A stretch of 64,000 nt of DNA from Nocardia amamiensis (GCF_015477605.1 NZ_JADLQX010000025.1:26650-90649), one strand, 5' to 3'; shown: positions 43,198-52,885, counted from the stretch's first letter. Numbers and translations: made by a program. The notes: a model not told the origin generated them from the letters alone.

Positions 43198-44105
43198 TGT
43201 CTCTCCTCGACCGCTGAGACCGGGGTGCCGTAGTGACGCAGGAAGATGTCCTCCAGGGTCGGCGGGGTGCTGGTGAGGCTGCGTACGCCGAGACCTGCCA
43301 GGATCCGCAGGACGGCATCGAGGTGGGTGGTGTCGACGTCGAACCTGGCGTGTGTGCCGTCACGGGCCAGGTCGTGCACACCCGGCACCGAGTCCAGATC
43401 CGTGGCGGGCCGAATGGTTTCGACGGTGATCGTGGTGCGCGTCAGATGCCGCAGCTCCGACAGGGTGCCGCTTTCCACGGTGCGTCCGTGCCGGATGATG
43501 CTCACCCGGTCGCACAGCGCCTCCACCTCGGCCAGTATGTGGCTGGACAACAGCACGGTCCGGCCCTCGCTCTTCGATTCCGCGATACAGCGCTGGAATT
43601 CTGCCTCTTTCAGCGGATCCAGGCCGACGGTCGGCTCGTCGAGCAGCAGCAGTTCCGCGTCCGAGGCCAGCGCGGCGACGAGCGCCACCTTCTGCCGGTT
43701 GCCCTTCGAATAGGCGCGTGCCTTCTGGCGGGGGTCGAGATCGAATCTCTCCAGCAGTTCGTCACGGCGGCGCCGGTCGATGTCGCCCCGCAGCCGCCCC
43801 ATCAAGTCGATGACCTCACCGCCGGTGATTCCGGGCCAGAGGATGACCTCACCGGGCACATACGCCAACCGGGCGTGCAGTGCGACCGCGTCCGACCACG
43901 GATCGCCACCGAGCATCCGCACCGTGCCGGAATCCGCGCGCAGCAGTCCCAGCAGAACCCGGATCGTCGTCGTCTTACCGGACCCGTTCGGACCCAGAAA
44001 CCCGTGTATCTCACCGGTGTGCACGGTCAGATCCAGGCCGTCGAGCGCCCTCGTAGCGCCGAAGGATTTCGTCAGACCGGCGATGGAAATCGCGCACTCG
44101 CTCAT
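43194..44105 (-). CDS. ABC exporter ATP-binding protein
   Basis: 303 aa from ATG 44105, with AGGAAGGACG upstream, overlapping the serine hydrolase stop by 4 bp. Walker A GPNGSGKTTTIRVLLGLL (~38), Q-loop ARLAYVPGEVILWP, signature variant YSKGNRQKVALVAALA (SKGNRQK rather than LSGGQ, normal in this DrrA-like group), Walker B LLLLDEPTVGLDP and switch His in LLSSHILAEVEAL. Drives the permease at 41590. A C-terminal ~80 residue extension contains the regulatory fold usual for DrrA-type ATPases. Confidence 0.88.
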   Translation of the reverse strand: MSECAISIAGLTKSFGATRALDGLDLTVHTGEIHGFLGPNGSGKTTTIRVLLGLLRADSGTVRMLGGDPWSDAVALHARLAYVPGEVILWPGITGGEVIDLMGRLRGDIDRRRRDELLERFDLDPRQKARAYSKGNRQKVALVAALASDAELLLLDEPTVGLDPLKEAEFQRCIAESKSEGRTVLLSSHILAEVEALCDRVSIIRHGRTVESGTLSELRHLTRTTITVETIRPATDLDSVPGVHDLARDGTHARFDVDTTHLDAVLRILAGLGVRSLTSTPPTLEDIFLRHYGTPVSAVEERQ

Positions 44106-45559
44106 CGAAGCGTCCTTCCTGCCCGCAGTGTCCACGGATTTTCCGACTTCCACATGGTCAGCGGATGCAGGTCGAAGTTCATCTTCATCGCCCCGGTGCG
44201 GGACGCGCGGGAAAAGAGAATCCGGCCGGTGCCGAGTCCCCACCGGGCCAGATCGATGCGGAAGGCCAAGGGATCGTCCGGATCGTCCGGGTACAGCGGC
44301 AGCCCGCGCAGCAGCGCGGGAATCGGGGTCAGTACCCGTAGTGCCGGCCGGCCACCGCTGATCCGCACGTCGACCCCCGCGCCCACCATCGATAGAGCGC
44401 GAACATCGGTGAGCGATCCCGGCAACGTGTAGTAGCCGCAGATCTGCGGCCAGACCTCAGGATGATGTGGGATGTCGCCGCGAACAGCCGGTTCCGTGAC
44501 ACCGAGCAGCTCGTGCAGCAGCCCGGAGGTCTCGGCCGGGAGCCACAGCATGGCGCGGTGGCCGCCGGTGACGAAGACCATGACACCCAGGCCGTCGTCG
44601 GGCGCCAGCCAGATCTGGGAATTGAATCCCGGCAGGATGCCCTGATGCTCGACCAGCCGATGCCCCGCCGCGACCCCCCGGAAGAAACCCAGCCCCATAC
44701 CCGGCACCCGGGGATCGGGCTGGTATTGCGCTGCGAACATCATTGCCAGCGTGTCGGACTCGAGGACCGAACCGTGTTCGTTGCGGCCCCCGCCGAGCAG
44801 CGCGGTGAGGTACCGGCCCATGTCGCGCGGCGTCGAGTAGATCGAAGCGGCACCGGCGGTGATCATCTCGCGGTGTGTGATCTCTTTCGGGCCGTGCGCG
44901 CGCAGCGCGTACCCGATCGCCCGGCGCATCGGCGCGCGATCGGGCGGCGCAAGGCTCGTGTCGATCATTCCCAGCGGCCGGAACACGTGCTCGCGCAGGT
45001 AGTCGGCGAGGCGAACACCGGTGACGTCGGCGACGATCTGTCCCAGGGTGGCGAAACCGTGGTTGGTGTAGGTCCACCGGGTACCCGGTTCGGCTTGAAC
45101 ACGCAAACCACGCCGGTAGTACTCGCTCAACGGCGTGACCACGGTCCCCGGGGCGACGCTCTCGCCGAAATCGGGTCCGAACACCCGTAGCGGGTGGGCC
45201 GTTTCGCCGATGCCCGAGGTGTGCGTCAACAGGTGGCGCACCGTTACCGGACCGAAGCTCGGATCGGCCGGGACCAGGCGGTAGGCACGCAGATACTCGC
45301 TTGCCGGCGCGTCCAGATCGATCCGCCCGCGCTCCCACAGCTGCATCACCGCGATCGCCGTGAATGTTTTCGTGATCGAGGCGATCCGGAAGATCGTGTC
45401 CTCGGTGACCGGCTGGTTCGCGGCGATATTCGCCAAGCCGTGCCCGGCGAACTCCATCCGCCCATCACGCACGACACCGATCGCGGCACCGACAACCGGC
45501 CGACGATTGAACACCGCTTCGATCCGCCTTGTCAACCGGGCTTCGTCGATTTCCAGCAC
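44102..45559 (-). CDS. Serine hydrolase, class C beta-lactamase/DD-peptidase family
   Basis: 485 aa. GTG 45559 was chosen because GGAGGA sits 4-5 nt before it; ATG 45586 would add nine residues without a ribosome site. SxxK motif IASITKTF (Ser-Ile-Thr-Lys, ~57-60), YxN motif WTYTNHGFATLG (~145), and a late HQGILPGFN (~295) in place of the KTG strand. A C-terminal domain of about 120 residues follows the hydrolase. No signal peptide is visible, so it may be cytoplasmic or anchored with the ABC exporter encoded by the next two genes. A DosR-like box stands ~100 bp upstream. Confidence 0.82.
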   Translation of the reverse strand: MLEIDEARLTRRIEAVFNRRPVVGAAIGVVRDGRMEFAGHGLANIAANQPVTEDTIFRIASITKTFTAIAVMQLWERGRIDLDAPASEYLRAYRLVPADPSFGPVTVRHLLTHTSGIGETAHPLRVFGPDFGESVAPGTVVTPLSEYYRRGLRVQAEPGTRWTYTNHGFATLGQIVADVTGVRLADYLREHVFRPLGMIDTSLAPPDRAPMRRAIGYALRAHGPKEITHREMITAGAASIYSTPRDMGRYLTALLGGGRNEHGSVLESDTLAMMFAAQYQPDPRVPGMGLGFFRGVAAGHRLVEHQGILPGFNSQIWLAPDDGLGVMVFVTGGHRAMLWLPAETSGLLHELLGVTEPAVRGDIPHHPEVWPQICGYYTLPGSLTDVRALSMVGAGVDVRISGGRPALRVLTPIPALLRGLPLYPDDPDDPLAFRIDLARWGLGTGRILFSRASRTGAMKMNFDLHPLTMWKSENPWTLRAGRTLR

Positions 45560-45631
45560 GGCTCCTCCATTCACCAGCCCGCCCATCCGGCGGCGTGATA
45601 CCAGCCTGCGGCTCCTGGCACCCGAGCGGAG

Positions 45632-45667
45632 GAGGACATCGGCTCGAACCGTGGGGCCGAACGTCCC
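45632..45667. promoter_or_regulatory. DosR-like box (with weak second copy) before the serine hydrolase-ABC operon
   Basis: GGGGCCGAACGTCCC (45653-45667) matches the consensus at 13 of 15. A weak partner, GAGGACATCGGCTCG (45632-45646), is centred 21 bp away. Centres are 80-101 bp before the chosen GTG at 45559. Confidence 0.5.
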
Positions 45668-45762
45668 CGCCCGTTCGAAGACGGCCGGACCTGTCAGGGC
45701 GATCTCCGATCCGGGATGACGTCGGCCGTGGCTCGAAACGTCACCAGAATCCGTCACAGCAG

Positions 45763-46734
45763 TCACGGGGCAGCAGGCCATGCGCCTGCGTCGCCGCTGG
45801 ATGCCTCGGTCCGGACGAGTTCTTCGTACAGTTCCGCGATACGGCCTGGCAGTCCTGGTGCGGTGCCCGCAGTGGCGAGCGCCGCGGTCGCCGCGGCGAT
45901 GCCCAGGCGCACCGCGGCATCCAGTGCGTACCCCCGGGCCAGCCCGACGGTGGTGCCGCCGACCATCGCGTCTCCCGCGCCGATCCCGCTGCGCACCCGG
46001 GCCGGTATCGGCGCGAACCACTCGTGCGATTCCCTGGTCACCACCATCGCTCCGGATGCACCGAGGGACAGAAGCACGATCTCGGTCAACCCGGAGGTGA
46101 TCAGCCCACGGGCCGCCGACAACTGTTCCGCACTGTCGCGCAGCGGACGGCCGACGTAGTCGCTCAGTTCCCGCACACTGGGCTTGATCAGATACGCGCC
46201 GCCGCGCACGCCGCGTAGTGCGGCGCCCGATGTGTCCAGCACAACGCGGACACCGAGGTCGGCGACGAGATCGATGAGGATCTGATAGAAGTCATGCGAC
46301 GCACCTGGGGGCAGGCTTCCACTGGCGACGAGGTAGTGCGCGCCGCGCACCGCTCGCTCCACCTCGGCCAGGCAACGGTGCTGTTCCGGATTGGTCAGCC
46401 GCGATCCGGGAAAGACGAACCGATACTGCTCGCCGGTCGCCTCTTCGGTAACCGCGAGACTCTCCCGGGTGGATTCGGCTACCGGCACCGGCCGCACCGG
46501 CACTCCGGCATCGCGCACCAACTGCTCGAGCAGCTTGCCGCTGTACCCACCCGAGGGAAACACCGCCGCCACCTCGAGGCCGAGCGCGGCCACCGTGCGC
46601 GCCACGTTGACCCCACCACCGCCCGGATCGAATCGAGGTGTCGCACAGCGCATTTTGTCGACCGGCACAACTTTCGCCACCCGAGTCGCGAGATCGACCG
46701 CAGGATTCATCGTCAAGGTCACGATCGGACTCAC
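45763..46734 (-). CDS. pfkB: PfkB-family sugar kinase (6-phosphofructokinase 2-like)
   Basis: 323 aa from GTG 46734 with GGAGG upstream. PfkB family marks: DPGGGGVNVARTVAALG (~37-53, first signature), LVASGSLPPGA (~125), and GIGAGDAMVGGTTVGLARG (~248-266) with the catalytic Asp. Closest in style to 6-phosphofructokinase 2 and Rv2029c, a DosR-regulon gene in M. tuberculosis. It would phosphorylate fructose 6-phosphate or a related sugar phosphate, sustaining glycolysis in low-oxygen cells. I found no good dormancy box within 150 bp of its start. Confidence 0.87.
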   Translation of the reverse strand: MSPIVTLTMNPAVDLATRVAKVVPVDKMRCATPRFDPGGGGVNVARTVAALGLEVAAVFPSGGYSGKLLEQLVRDAGVPVRPVPVAESTRESLAVTEEATGEQYRFVFPGSRLTNPEQHRCLAEVERAVRGAHYLVASGSLPPGASHDFYQILIDLVADLGVRVVLDTSGAALRGVRGGAYLIKPSVRELSDYVGRPLRDSAEQLSAARGLITSGLTEIVLLSLGASGAMVVTRESHEWFAPIPARVRSGIGAGDAMVGGTTVGLARGYALDAAVRLGIAAATAALATAGTAPGLPGRIAELYEELVRTEASSGDAGAWPAAP

Positions 46735-47077
46735 CGGAACCTCCTCGAACGGGCCTTCAGGGCCGCCCGCTGGCCCGCCCGGCCGCCTCTTCGTAACGGT
46801 CGCCGCTACCGTCTGAGGTGTGCGGCAACCGATCTGTCCTGTTCGCCGCTGTTCTCGGCCACGTCCGCCACACGGATCAGGTGCCTAACACCAGCATCGG
46901 CGCGGCGACGAACGAGTTCCGCAGGGCAGTAGCGCACAGGGCATCCGGCGAAGGGGAAGCGGACTCATGGTTTCCTCCTCGGAGCCGGGTGCTCCGACAC
47001 GGTCGATTTCACCGGTATTCCGGTACGGCGGATAGAGCCCGCGGTACTGCGGTATTCCGACCGTTGTCCGTGGGAAT
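46735..47077. other. 343 bp divergent gap, PfkB to broken nrdZ
   Basis: No frame here continues the missing N terminus of the ribonucleotide reductase. GGCC-TTCAG-GGCC (46754-46766) is a small dyad close to the pfkB start. Nothing else stands out. Confidence 0.4.
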
Positions 47078-48675
47078 GTGACCAAAGTCCTCCCTAGGCG
47101 CACGGCCAGGGTCGCTGCTGCGCACGGGCCGAAGGTCACCACTGCACTGCTGCACAAAGCCGGAGCGGGCACTGGCTTCTCCTTCTCCCACCTGCGTCCG
47201 CGTGGTGATGCTGTCACCTCGAGCGGAGGCATCGCCAGTGGCCCGGTCTCGTTCATCGAACTGTACGACGCCGCCACACAGGTGATCCGGCTCGGGGGCG
47301 CCGCTTCGGCGCTAACATGGCGGTTCTCGACGTCCGTCATCCCGACATCGAGGATTTCGTCTCGGCCAAGGCTGAGCCGGGCCCGCTGGCGACCTTCAAC
47401 CTTTCGGTGGCGGTGACCGACGACTTCATGCGAGCGGCCGCCTCGGGCGGGCCCCACGCGTTGATACACCCGCGCACGGGCCGGACCGTTCGAATGATTC
47501 CGGCGCGCGGCTTGCTGGAGCAGATCGCGGAACGAGCCTGGCGAAACGGCGAACCCGGACTGCTGTTCCTCGACGCGGTCAACCGGGCGAATCCGGTGCC
47601 TGATCGTGGTCCGATAGAGGCGACCAACCCGTGCGGCGAGGTCCCCTTGGCAGCCTACGAGTCCTGCAACCTCGGTTCGGTGAACCTGTCGCGTTTCCTC
47701 TCCGGTGACCATCTCGACGAGAACCGTCTGGCCGATGTCGTGCGGGCGGCGGTGCGCTTCCTCGATGACGTGATCGATGTCGCGCGCTACCCCCGGCCCG
47801 AGCTGGCCGTCGCCGCGCGAGCCACCCGCAAGCTCGGGCTCGGCGTCATGGGTCTAGCGGATACTCTTGCCGCGCTGGGAATCCCGTATAACAGCGAGCA
47901 AGCGGTGCGTTTCACCGAGCATGTGATGGCGCACATCGCGCGGTGGGGACACACGGCGTCGGAATGGCTTGCGGCAGACCGCGGTGCTTTCCCGCTGTTC
48001 CCGCACAGTGGATGGGTGGACGGGGACGGACCGCCGATGCGCAACGCACAGGTCACCTCGATCGCGCCGACCGGCACCATCGCGCTGATCGCCGGCACTT
48101 CCGCTGGAATCGAGCCACTGTATGCCCTGGCCTACACCCGCCATATTCTCCGGCGCGACTTTCACCACTTCGACCCGCTCTTCCGGCAACTCGCCGTCGG
48201 ATGCGGAGTTTGGTCCACCGCGCTGGAAGCCGAAGTCGCGTCGTCAGGAACGGCCTGTGGCTGCGCCGAACTCCCCGAGGAGCTGCGCCGCCGCTTCGTC
48301 ACCGCCCAGGAGATCACGCCCTCCTGGCACGTCCGCATCCAGGCCGCCGCGCAACGGCACACCGACGCCGCCGTCGCGACAACCGTGAACCTACCGGCAG
48401 ACGTGCACGTCGAGGACGTGCTCGACATCTTCCGGCAGGCATGGTCGGCGCAGGTCAAAGGGATCACCGTCTTCCGGTCCGGCAGCCGACCCGGGCAGGT
48501 GCTGCGGCACGCCGACGCCGCTCCCGAGCCGCATGCCGCCGTCGAGCCCGGTACCGTCCGGGCACCCGGTTGCGAAGCGTGCGAAGAGCTGGTTCCGATC
48601 GTCCGCCCGGTACGCGCCGGTCCAGGGACTTCTCAGCTTTCGGCCGACTCGGAGGCGCCTTCGCTCGACCGATAG
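47078..48675 (+). pseudogene. nrdZ: Class II ribonucleotide reductase (NrdZ-like), truncated and frameshifted
   Basis: Two adjoining frames carry one protein. Frame 1 (47078-~47305) encodes TTALLHKAGAGTGFSF and HLRPRGDAVTSSGGIASGPV; near 47290-47310 one base is missing (GGGGGCGCCGCTTC where a GG-RRFGANM reading needs one more C) and frame 2 continues from ATG 47317 as MAVLDVRHPDIEDFV. Frame 2 keeps NPCGEVPL, YESCNLGSVNLS and APTGTIALIAGTSAG, the nucleotide reductase core. The first ~130 residues, including the strand with the first redox cysteine, are absent. NrdZ (Rv0570) is adenosylcobalamin-dependent, oxygen-independent and DosR-regulated; in M. tuberculosis it also lies beside a DUF1918 gene. 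Enzyme activity is very unlikely. Confidence 0.8.
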
Positions 48676-48911
48676 TGCCGCGAGGAGAAGTAGGCCGCGG
48701 CGACCTCTTCCTGCGCACGCAGCTCGTCGCTGGTGACTACGTGGGCGTCCGGACCGGGGAAGGTGAGTGCCCGGTGCCCGGTATCGGTCCAGTGCACGAG
48801 GTAGGGCGGCGCCCCATCTTTCCCGTGGACTTCCTCGATGAGACCGTGCCGGACCGTGCCGCCGACACTGCGCCCCTCCACGATCAGCCAGTCCCCTGCT
48901 TTCGCCTGCAT
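48633..48911 (-). CDS. DUF1918 protein (Rv0569-like)
   Basis: 92 aa, ATG 48911 with AGGAGG upstream. Starts MQAKAGDWLIVEG, then VGGTVRHGLIEEVHG and PPYLVHWTDTGHRALTFPGPD, the DUF1918 fold (small SH3-like barrel). In M. tuberculosis Rv0569 and Rv2302 are of this kind; Rv0569 is next to nrdZ and DosR-regulated. Its C terminus (~22 residues, rich in Ser and Glu) extends beyond the usual domain and overlaps the broken nrdZ by 43 bp, tail to tail. Molecular role unknown. Confidence 0.85.
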   Translation of the reverse strand: MQAKAGDWLIVEGRSVGGTVRHGLIEEVHGKDGAPPYLVHWTDTGHRALTFPGPDAHVVTSDELRAQEEVAAAYFSSRHYRSSEGASESAES

Positions 48912-48970
48912 CGATGCCAACCTCCTGTGCGGTGCGATCCCATCGTCGCGCCGGGTGGCGCACCGCCGGT

Positions 48971-48985
48971 AGGGCCGTTGGTCCG
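48971..48985. promoter_or_regulatory. DosR-like box before the DUF1918 gene
   Basis: AGGGCCGTTGGTCCG, 12 of 15 to the consensus, centred 67 bp upstream of the DUF1918 ATG. No second copy at 22 bp. It could also serve the rightward MgtE-like gene, 220 bp away. Confidence 0.45.
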
Positions 48986-48994
48986 CTGCACGGG

Positions 48995-49065
48995 GCGACC
49001 GACGATACGAATGCACCAACAGCAGGTCCTTGCGGCTGATGATGCCCCCTCGGCACCGATAACGG
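48995..49065 (-). pseudogene. Possible remnant of a CBS-domain protein
   Basis: On the minus strand this stretch reads RCRGGIISRKDLLLVHSYRR, matching the usual end of a CBS domain (GIxSRxDLLxxF). The frame has no credible start and continues without features into the DUF1918 leader. CBS proteins such as Hrp1 are dormancy genes in mycobacteria, so a decayed copy here is plausible but rests on about 12 residues. Confidence 0.3.
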
Positions 49066-49202
49066 CGGGTATGGCTGTTCGGAAGCGAACCACCTCGCTG
49101 AATCCGCCGGCGAGTCACAGACGGTTCGGCACGCGCGACCGAACGGCGCGCGGCCTGTTCGGAACGCTGGCGCTTCCCGGCTGATCGGACTACTTTGCGG
49201 CC

Positions 49203-50180
49203 GTGGAACCGACTGTGCGAAGCGGGGAGCTATTCGAAACGGCGGCGGCTCATGCCACCCGTGACGTGCCGATCGCCGATCCCGGGGAAAGGGCCGACGA
49301 TGTCCTGGCCCGCATGCGCGGCAGCCGATTTGCCAGCGCGGCCGTGATAGCGGTGTGTGACGGCACTCGACTGGCCGGTCTGATCACGATCGAGAATCTG
49401 CTGGCGGCACCCACCGGGACGGCCGTCGGTGCCGTGATGGACCCTGATCCGCCGACGATCGCCGGGCACCAGGACCAGGAGGCGGCGGTGTGGGAGGCGT
49501 TGCGGCATGAGGAACCGGGGCTCGCTGTGGTCGATGCCGAGGGCCGCTGGCTCGGGCTCATTCCACCGCGGCGGCTGTTGACGGTGCTGCTGCAGGAGCA
49601 CGACGAGGATGTCGCCCGGGTCTCCGGATATCTGAAATCCGCGACCGGCGCCCGGACTGCGACGGTCGAACCGATCGGCCGCCGACTGTGGCACCGCTTG
49701 CCGTGGCTGCTGGTGGGGCTCGTCGGCGCGATGCTCGCTGCCGGTGTGGTGGATATCTTCCACGGCGAACTGGAGCGCGAAGTCCTTATCGCATTCTTCA
49801 TCCCCGGCGTGGTCTATCTGGCCGACGCGGTCGGCACCCAGACCGAGGCGCTGGTGATCCGCGGCCTTGCGGTCGGTGTCGGCGTCCGTCGCATCGTCTA
49901 CCGTGAATCCGTCACCGGCCTGCTCATCGGGCTGCTGATCGCCGTCGTGTCCTACCCACTCACGCTGACGTTCTGGGGTGCACCGGACGTGTCGCTGGCG
50001 GTGGCGATCTCGCTACTGGCCGCATGCTCTGTCGCCGCGGTCGTGGCGATGGGTCTGCCGTGGACGATGTCGAAACTGAAGATCGATCCGGCCTTCGGCT
50101 CCGGACCATTGGCAACCGTGGTCCAGGACCTCCTGTCGATCCTCATATATCTAGGAGTGACCGCACTCGTCGTGACCTGA
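49203..50180 (+). CDS. MgtE-like divalent cation transporter with CBS pair
   Basis: 325 aa from GTG 49203; no clear ribosome site, so the start is tentative. Residues ~20-135 form a CBS pair (LAGLITIENLL, PGLAVVDAEGRWLGLIPPRRLL). From ~160 come five hydrophobic segments with the MgtE pore style: FFIPGVVYLADAVGTQTEALVIRGLA (in two parts, ~200-225). The N-terminal MgtE_N superhelical domain of ordinary MgtE (about 450 aa) is missing, giving a compact form seen in other actinobacteria. It probably moves Mg2+ or Co2+, gated by ligand binding to the CBS pair. Confidence 0.8.
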   Translation: MEPTVRSGELFETAAAHATRDVPIADPGERADDVLARMRGSRFASAAVIAVCDGTRLAGLITIENLLAAPTGTAVGAVMDPDPPTIAGHQDQEAAVWEALRHEEPGLAVVDAEGRWLGLIPPRRLLTVLLQEHDEDVARVSGYLKSATGARTATVEPIGRRLWHRLPWLLVGLVGAMLAAGVVDIFHGELEREVLIAFFIPGVVYLADAVGTQTEALVIRGLAVGVGVRRIVYRESVTGLLIGLLIAVVSYPLTLTFWGAPDVSLAVAISLLAACSVAAVVAMGLPWTMSKLKIDPAFGSGPLATVVQDLLSILIYLGVTALVVT

Positions 50181-50200
50181 TGGCGGACAGATCGCACCTT

Positions 50201-52885
50201 TCACCGCGGGACCGGCCGCAACGCCACCGCGGTCACCTTGTACTCCGGGCAGTCGGTGACCTCGTCGGTGCGGCTCGAGGTGAGTTCGTTGGTCGGCGCT
50301 TGCGGGAAGTGGAACGCGGTGAACACCTGGCCCGGCGCCACTTCGTCGGTGGGGCGCGCCGCCAGGGTCATCCGACCGCGGCGGCTGCGGATCTCCACCC
50401 TGTCGCCCGCGGCGATACCTAGGGCGGCGGCATCGCTCGGTGCCAGGTCGAGGGTTTCCGCGCTCAGCAAATCCGTGTTGGCGGTGCGCCGGGTCATCGA
50501 TCCGGTGTTGTAGTGCATCAGCCTGCGGCCGGTGACCAGAACGAACGGGTACTCGGTGTCCGGGCGCTCCCCCGGCGGCAAGTACGGACGCGCGGCGAGC
50601 TGGGCCCGGCCATCCGGGGTCGCGAAGCCGTCCAGATACAGCACCGGTGTTCCCGGGTGATGGCTGGACGGGCACGGCCACTGGAGCGGTCCCGTGGCGT
50701 CCAGTCGCCGATGGCTGATCCCACCGAAAGCCGGAGCGAGATAGGCGCATTCGGCCATCGCCTCAGCCGGTGTGGGACAGCCCAGGTCAGCGCCCATCGC
50801 TGCGGCGAGTGCATGCAGGATCGCGAAGTCGGTGCGGACCTCGCCCGGCGGTGCGAGCGCCGGACGGACGCGCTGAAAACGGCGCTCGAAGTTGACGAAC
50901 GTACCGTCCTTTTCCAAGAAGGCGGCGGCGGGCAGCACCACATCGGCCAGTTCCGCGGTGCGGGAAAGGAAGACGTCCTGGCTGACGACGAAATCACAGG
51001 CGGCCAGCGCGGCACGGACGTGGTTGGCGTCCGGATCGGAAGTGACGATGTCCTCGCCGATCACATACAACGCCCGTAAGTCTCCGTCGAGTGCGGCGCC
51101 GAACATCGCGGGGATGCGCAGGCCGGGACGAGGCGGCACCTCCGCACCCCATGCGTCCGAGAACTGCTGCCGCACAGCGTGATCGGTCACCTTCTGATAG
51201 CCGGGCAGGACATCGGGCAGTGCACCCATGTCCGACGCGCCCTGTACGTTGTTCTGCCCGCGCAGCGGCAGCACACCGCAGCATCCAGGCGTACCGACCG
51301 CGCCACGCAGCAGCGCGAGGTTCGCCAGTGTGCGCACCCCGTCGGTGCCGTGGGCGTGCTCGGTGATGCCCAGTCCGTACATGATCACCGGCCGTTCGGC
51401 GCGGCCGAACAGCCGTGCCGCCTCGGTCAGGGATTCCGCTGGAATGCCCGCGATGGCGGCGACTCGGTCGGGCGTATAGTCGCGCAGCAGTTCGAGGAGT
51501 TCGGTGAGCCCGCTGGTGCGGGTCTGAAGGTAAGCACGGTCGGAGTAGCCTTCGTCGAGCACCACCCTGGCCAGACCGTTGAACACCGCCACATTCGATC
51601 CCGGTGTGCCGCGCAGGTGGACGTCGGCCATCTCCGCGAGCTCGGTGCGGCGCGGATCGATCACGATCAACGTTGCCCCGGCGGTCACCCGGTGCACGAT
51701 GCGTGAGCCGACAACCGGGTGGGCTTCGGTCGGATTGGCTCCGGCGACCAGAATGCAGTCGGCGCGGTCGATATCGTCGAGGGAGTTGGTGCCGCCGGCG
51801 TAGCCGAACGACGCGGTCAGCCCGGCGGCGGTCGGCGCGTGGCACAGCCGTGAGCAGTTATCGATGTTGTTGGTGCCCAGTACTGTTCGGGCGAACTTCT
51901 GCGCGAGGTAATTCTCCTCGTTGGTCGCGCGGGCCGAGCAGATCATTCCGATGGCCGTACCGCCGTGGGCGTCGTGGATGCGGGTCAGTTCACGGGCCGT
52001 CAGTGCCAGCGCCTCCGCCCAGGTCGCCTCGCGCAGCGGCGAGCCGCGGCCCGCCGAACGAATCAACGGCCGGGTGAGCCGGTCACCGGAGCTGACGAAG
52101 CCGTGCGCGAAACGGCCCTTCACGCACGCATGTCCGCGGTTGACCGGTGCGCCGTGGGTGGGGGTTACCGAGACGATCCCCGCCGGATCGGTGTGCACGT
52201 CCAGTGAGCAGCCGACTCCGCAGTATCCGCACGTGGTGGTCGTTGTTGCGGTGTATTCGCGGTCGGCGCAGCGGCTTTCGAACAGTGCGCCGGTGGGGCA
52301 CGAGTCGACGCAGCCGCCACACGACACACACGGCGACTCCACCCACGGGCCGCCGTTGCCTGCTGCGACTACGGTGTCGAAGCCGCGACCGGACAGTTCC
52401 AGCGCGAAGGTGCCCTGCACCTCGGCGCACATCGCCACACATCGCCCGCAGGCGATGCACAGGTCGCGGTCCAGGGTGAGGTATGGATGGGAGTCGTCGA
52501 TGCCGCGCTCATGCACGGCGCCGGAGAATTCGCCGCCGCGCACATCGAGCCGCTCGCATACCCGCACCAATTCGCTGCGCTGCGCCGGAATATCGAGTGC
52601 CCGCGGAGGGAGTTCCGAGACGATCAGTTCGAGCGCGCCACGTGCGGCCGACCGCGCCTGGGCATCGTCCGGGTCGATGATCATGCCCTCGCGAACAGGT
52701 GTCGTGCACGCAGCCACCACCGAGTGGTCGGCGCGGACCAGGCACACCCGGCAGGATCCGCGCGGGGTCAGGCGCTCATCGTGGCACAACGTGGGAACAT
52801 CGCCGCCCGCGGCCAGCACCGCGTCCAGAACCGTCGCGGCATCAGCGATTTCGACCTGCCGACCGGACACCTGCACCCGCGCCAT
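50201..52885 (-). CDS. NAD-linked formate dehydrogenase, catalytic molybdopterin subunit
   Basis: 894 aa; ATG 52885 overlaps the stop of the partner subunit. N-terminal 2Fe-2S ferredoxin part (PTLCHDERLTPRGSCRVCLV, ~31-50), then two 4Fe-4S clusters CIACGRCVAMC (~142) and CVSCGGCVDSCPTGAL (~182), then the FdhF-like domain opening CGYCGVGC (~215). The metal ligand is Cys in NIDNCSRLCHAPT (~340), not selenocysteine. C-terminal molybdopterin-binding domain with TGRRLMHYNTGSMTRR. Oxidises formate to CO2 and passes electrons through the clusters to the NuoEF-like subunit and NAD+. No FdhD sulfurtransferase or cofactor gene is nearby. Could also serve another small oxyanion, but the architecture is that of FdsA/FdhA. 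Confidence 0.88.
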   Translation of the reverse strand: MARVQVSGRQVEIADAATVLDAVLAAGGDVPTLCHDERLTPRGSCRVCLVRADHSVVAACTTPVREGMIIDPDDAQARSAARGALELIVSELPPRALDIPAQRSELVRVCERLDVRGGEFSGAVHERGIDDSHPYLTLDRDLCIACGRCVAMCAEVQGTFALELSGRGFDTVVAAGNGGPWVESPCVSCGGCVDSCPTGALFESRCADREYTATTTTTCGYCGVGCSLDVHTDPAGIVSVTPTHGAPVNRGHACVKGRFAHGFVSSGDRLTRPLIRSAGRGSPLREATWAEALALTARELTRIHDAHGGTAIGMICSARATNEENYLAQKFARTVLGTNNIDNCSRLCHAPTAAGLTASFGYAGGTNSLDDIDRADCILVAGANPTEAHPVVGSRIVHRVTAGATLIVIDPRRTELAEMADVHLRGTPGSNVAVFNGLARVVLDEGYSDRAYLQTRTSGLTELLELLRDYTPDRVAAIAGIPAESLTEAARLFGRAERPVIMYGLGITEHAHGTDGVRTLANLALLRGAVGTPGCCGVLPLRGQNNVQGASDMGALPDVLPGYQKVTDHAVRQQFSDAWGAEVPPRPGLRIPAMFGAALDGDLRALYVIGEDIVTSDPDANHVRAALAACDFVVSQDVFLSRTAELADVVLPAAAFLEKDGTFVNFERRFQRVRPALAPPGEVRTDFAILHALAAAMGADLGCPTPAEAMAECAYLAPAFGGISHRRLDATGPLQWPCPSSHHPGTPVLYLDGFATPDGRAQLAARPYLPPGERPDTEYPFVLVTGRRLMHYNTGSMTRRTANTDLLSAETLDLAPSDAAALGIAAGDRVEIRSRRGRMTLAARPTDEVAPGQVFTAFHFPQAPTNELTSSRTDEVTDCPEYKVTAVALRPVPR

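Noticed and set aside
46751..46766. GGGCCTTCAGGGCC dyad before pfkB as a DosR box
   Set aside because: Arm spacing is wrong and it lies within 35 bp of the start codon.
47078..47094. DosR-like box GTGACCAAAGTCCTCCC
   Set aside because: Falls at the start of the broken nrdZ frame with three mismatches in the core; cannot be told from chance.
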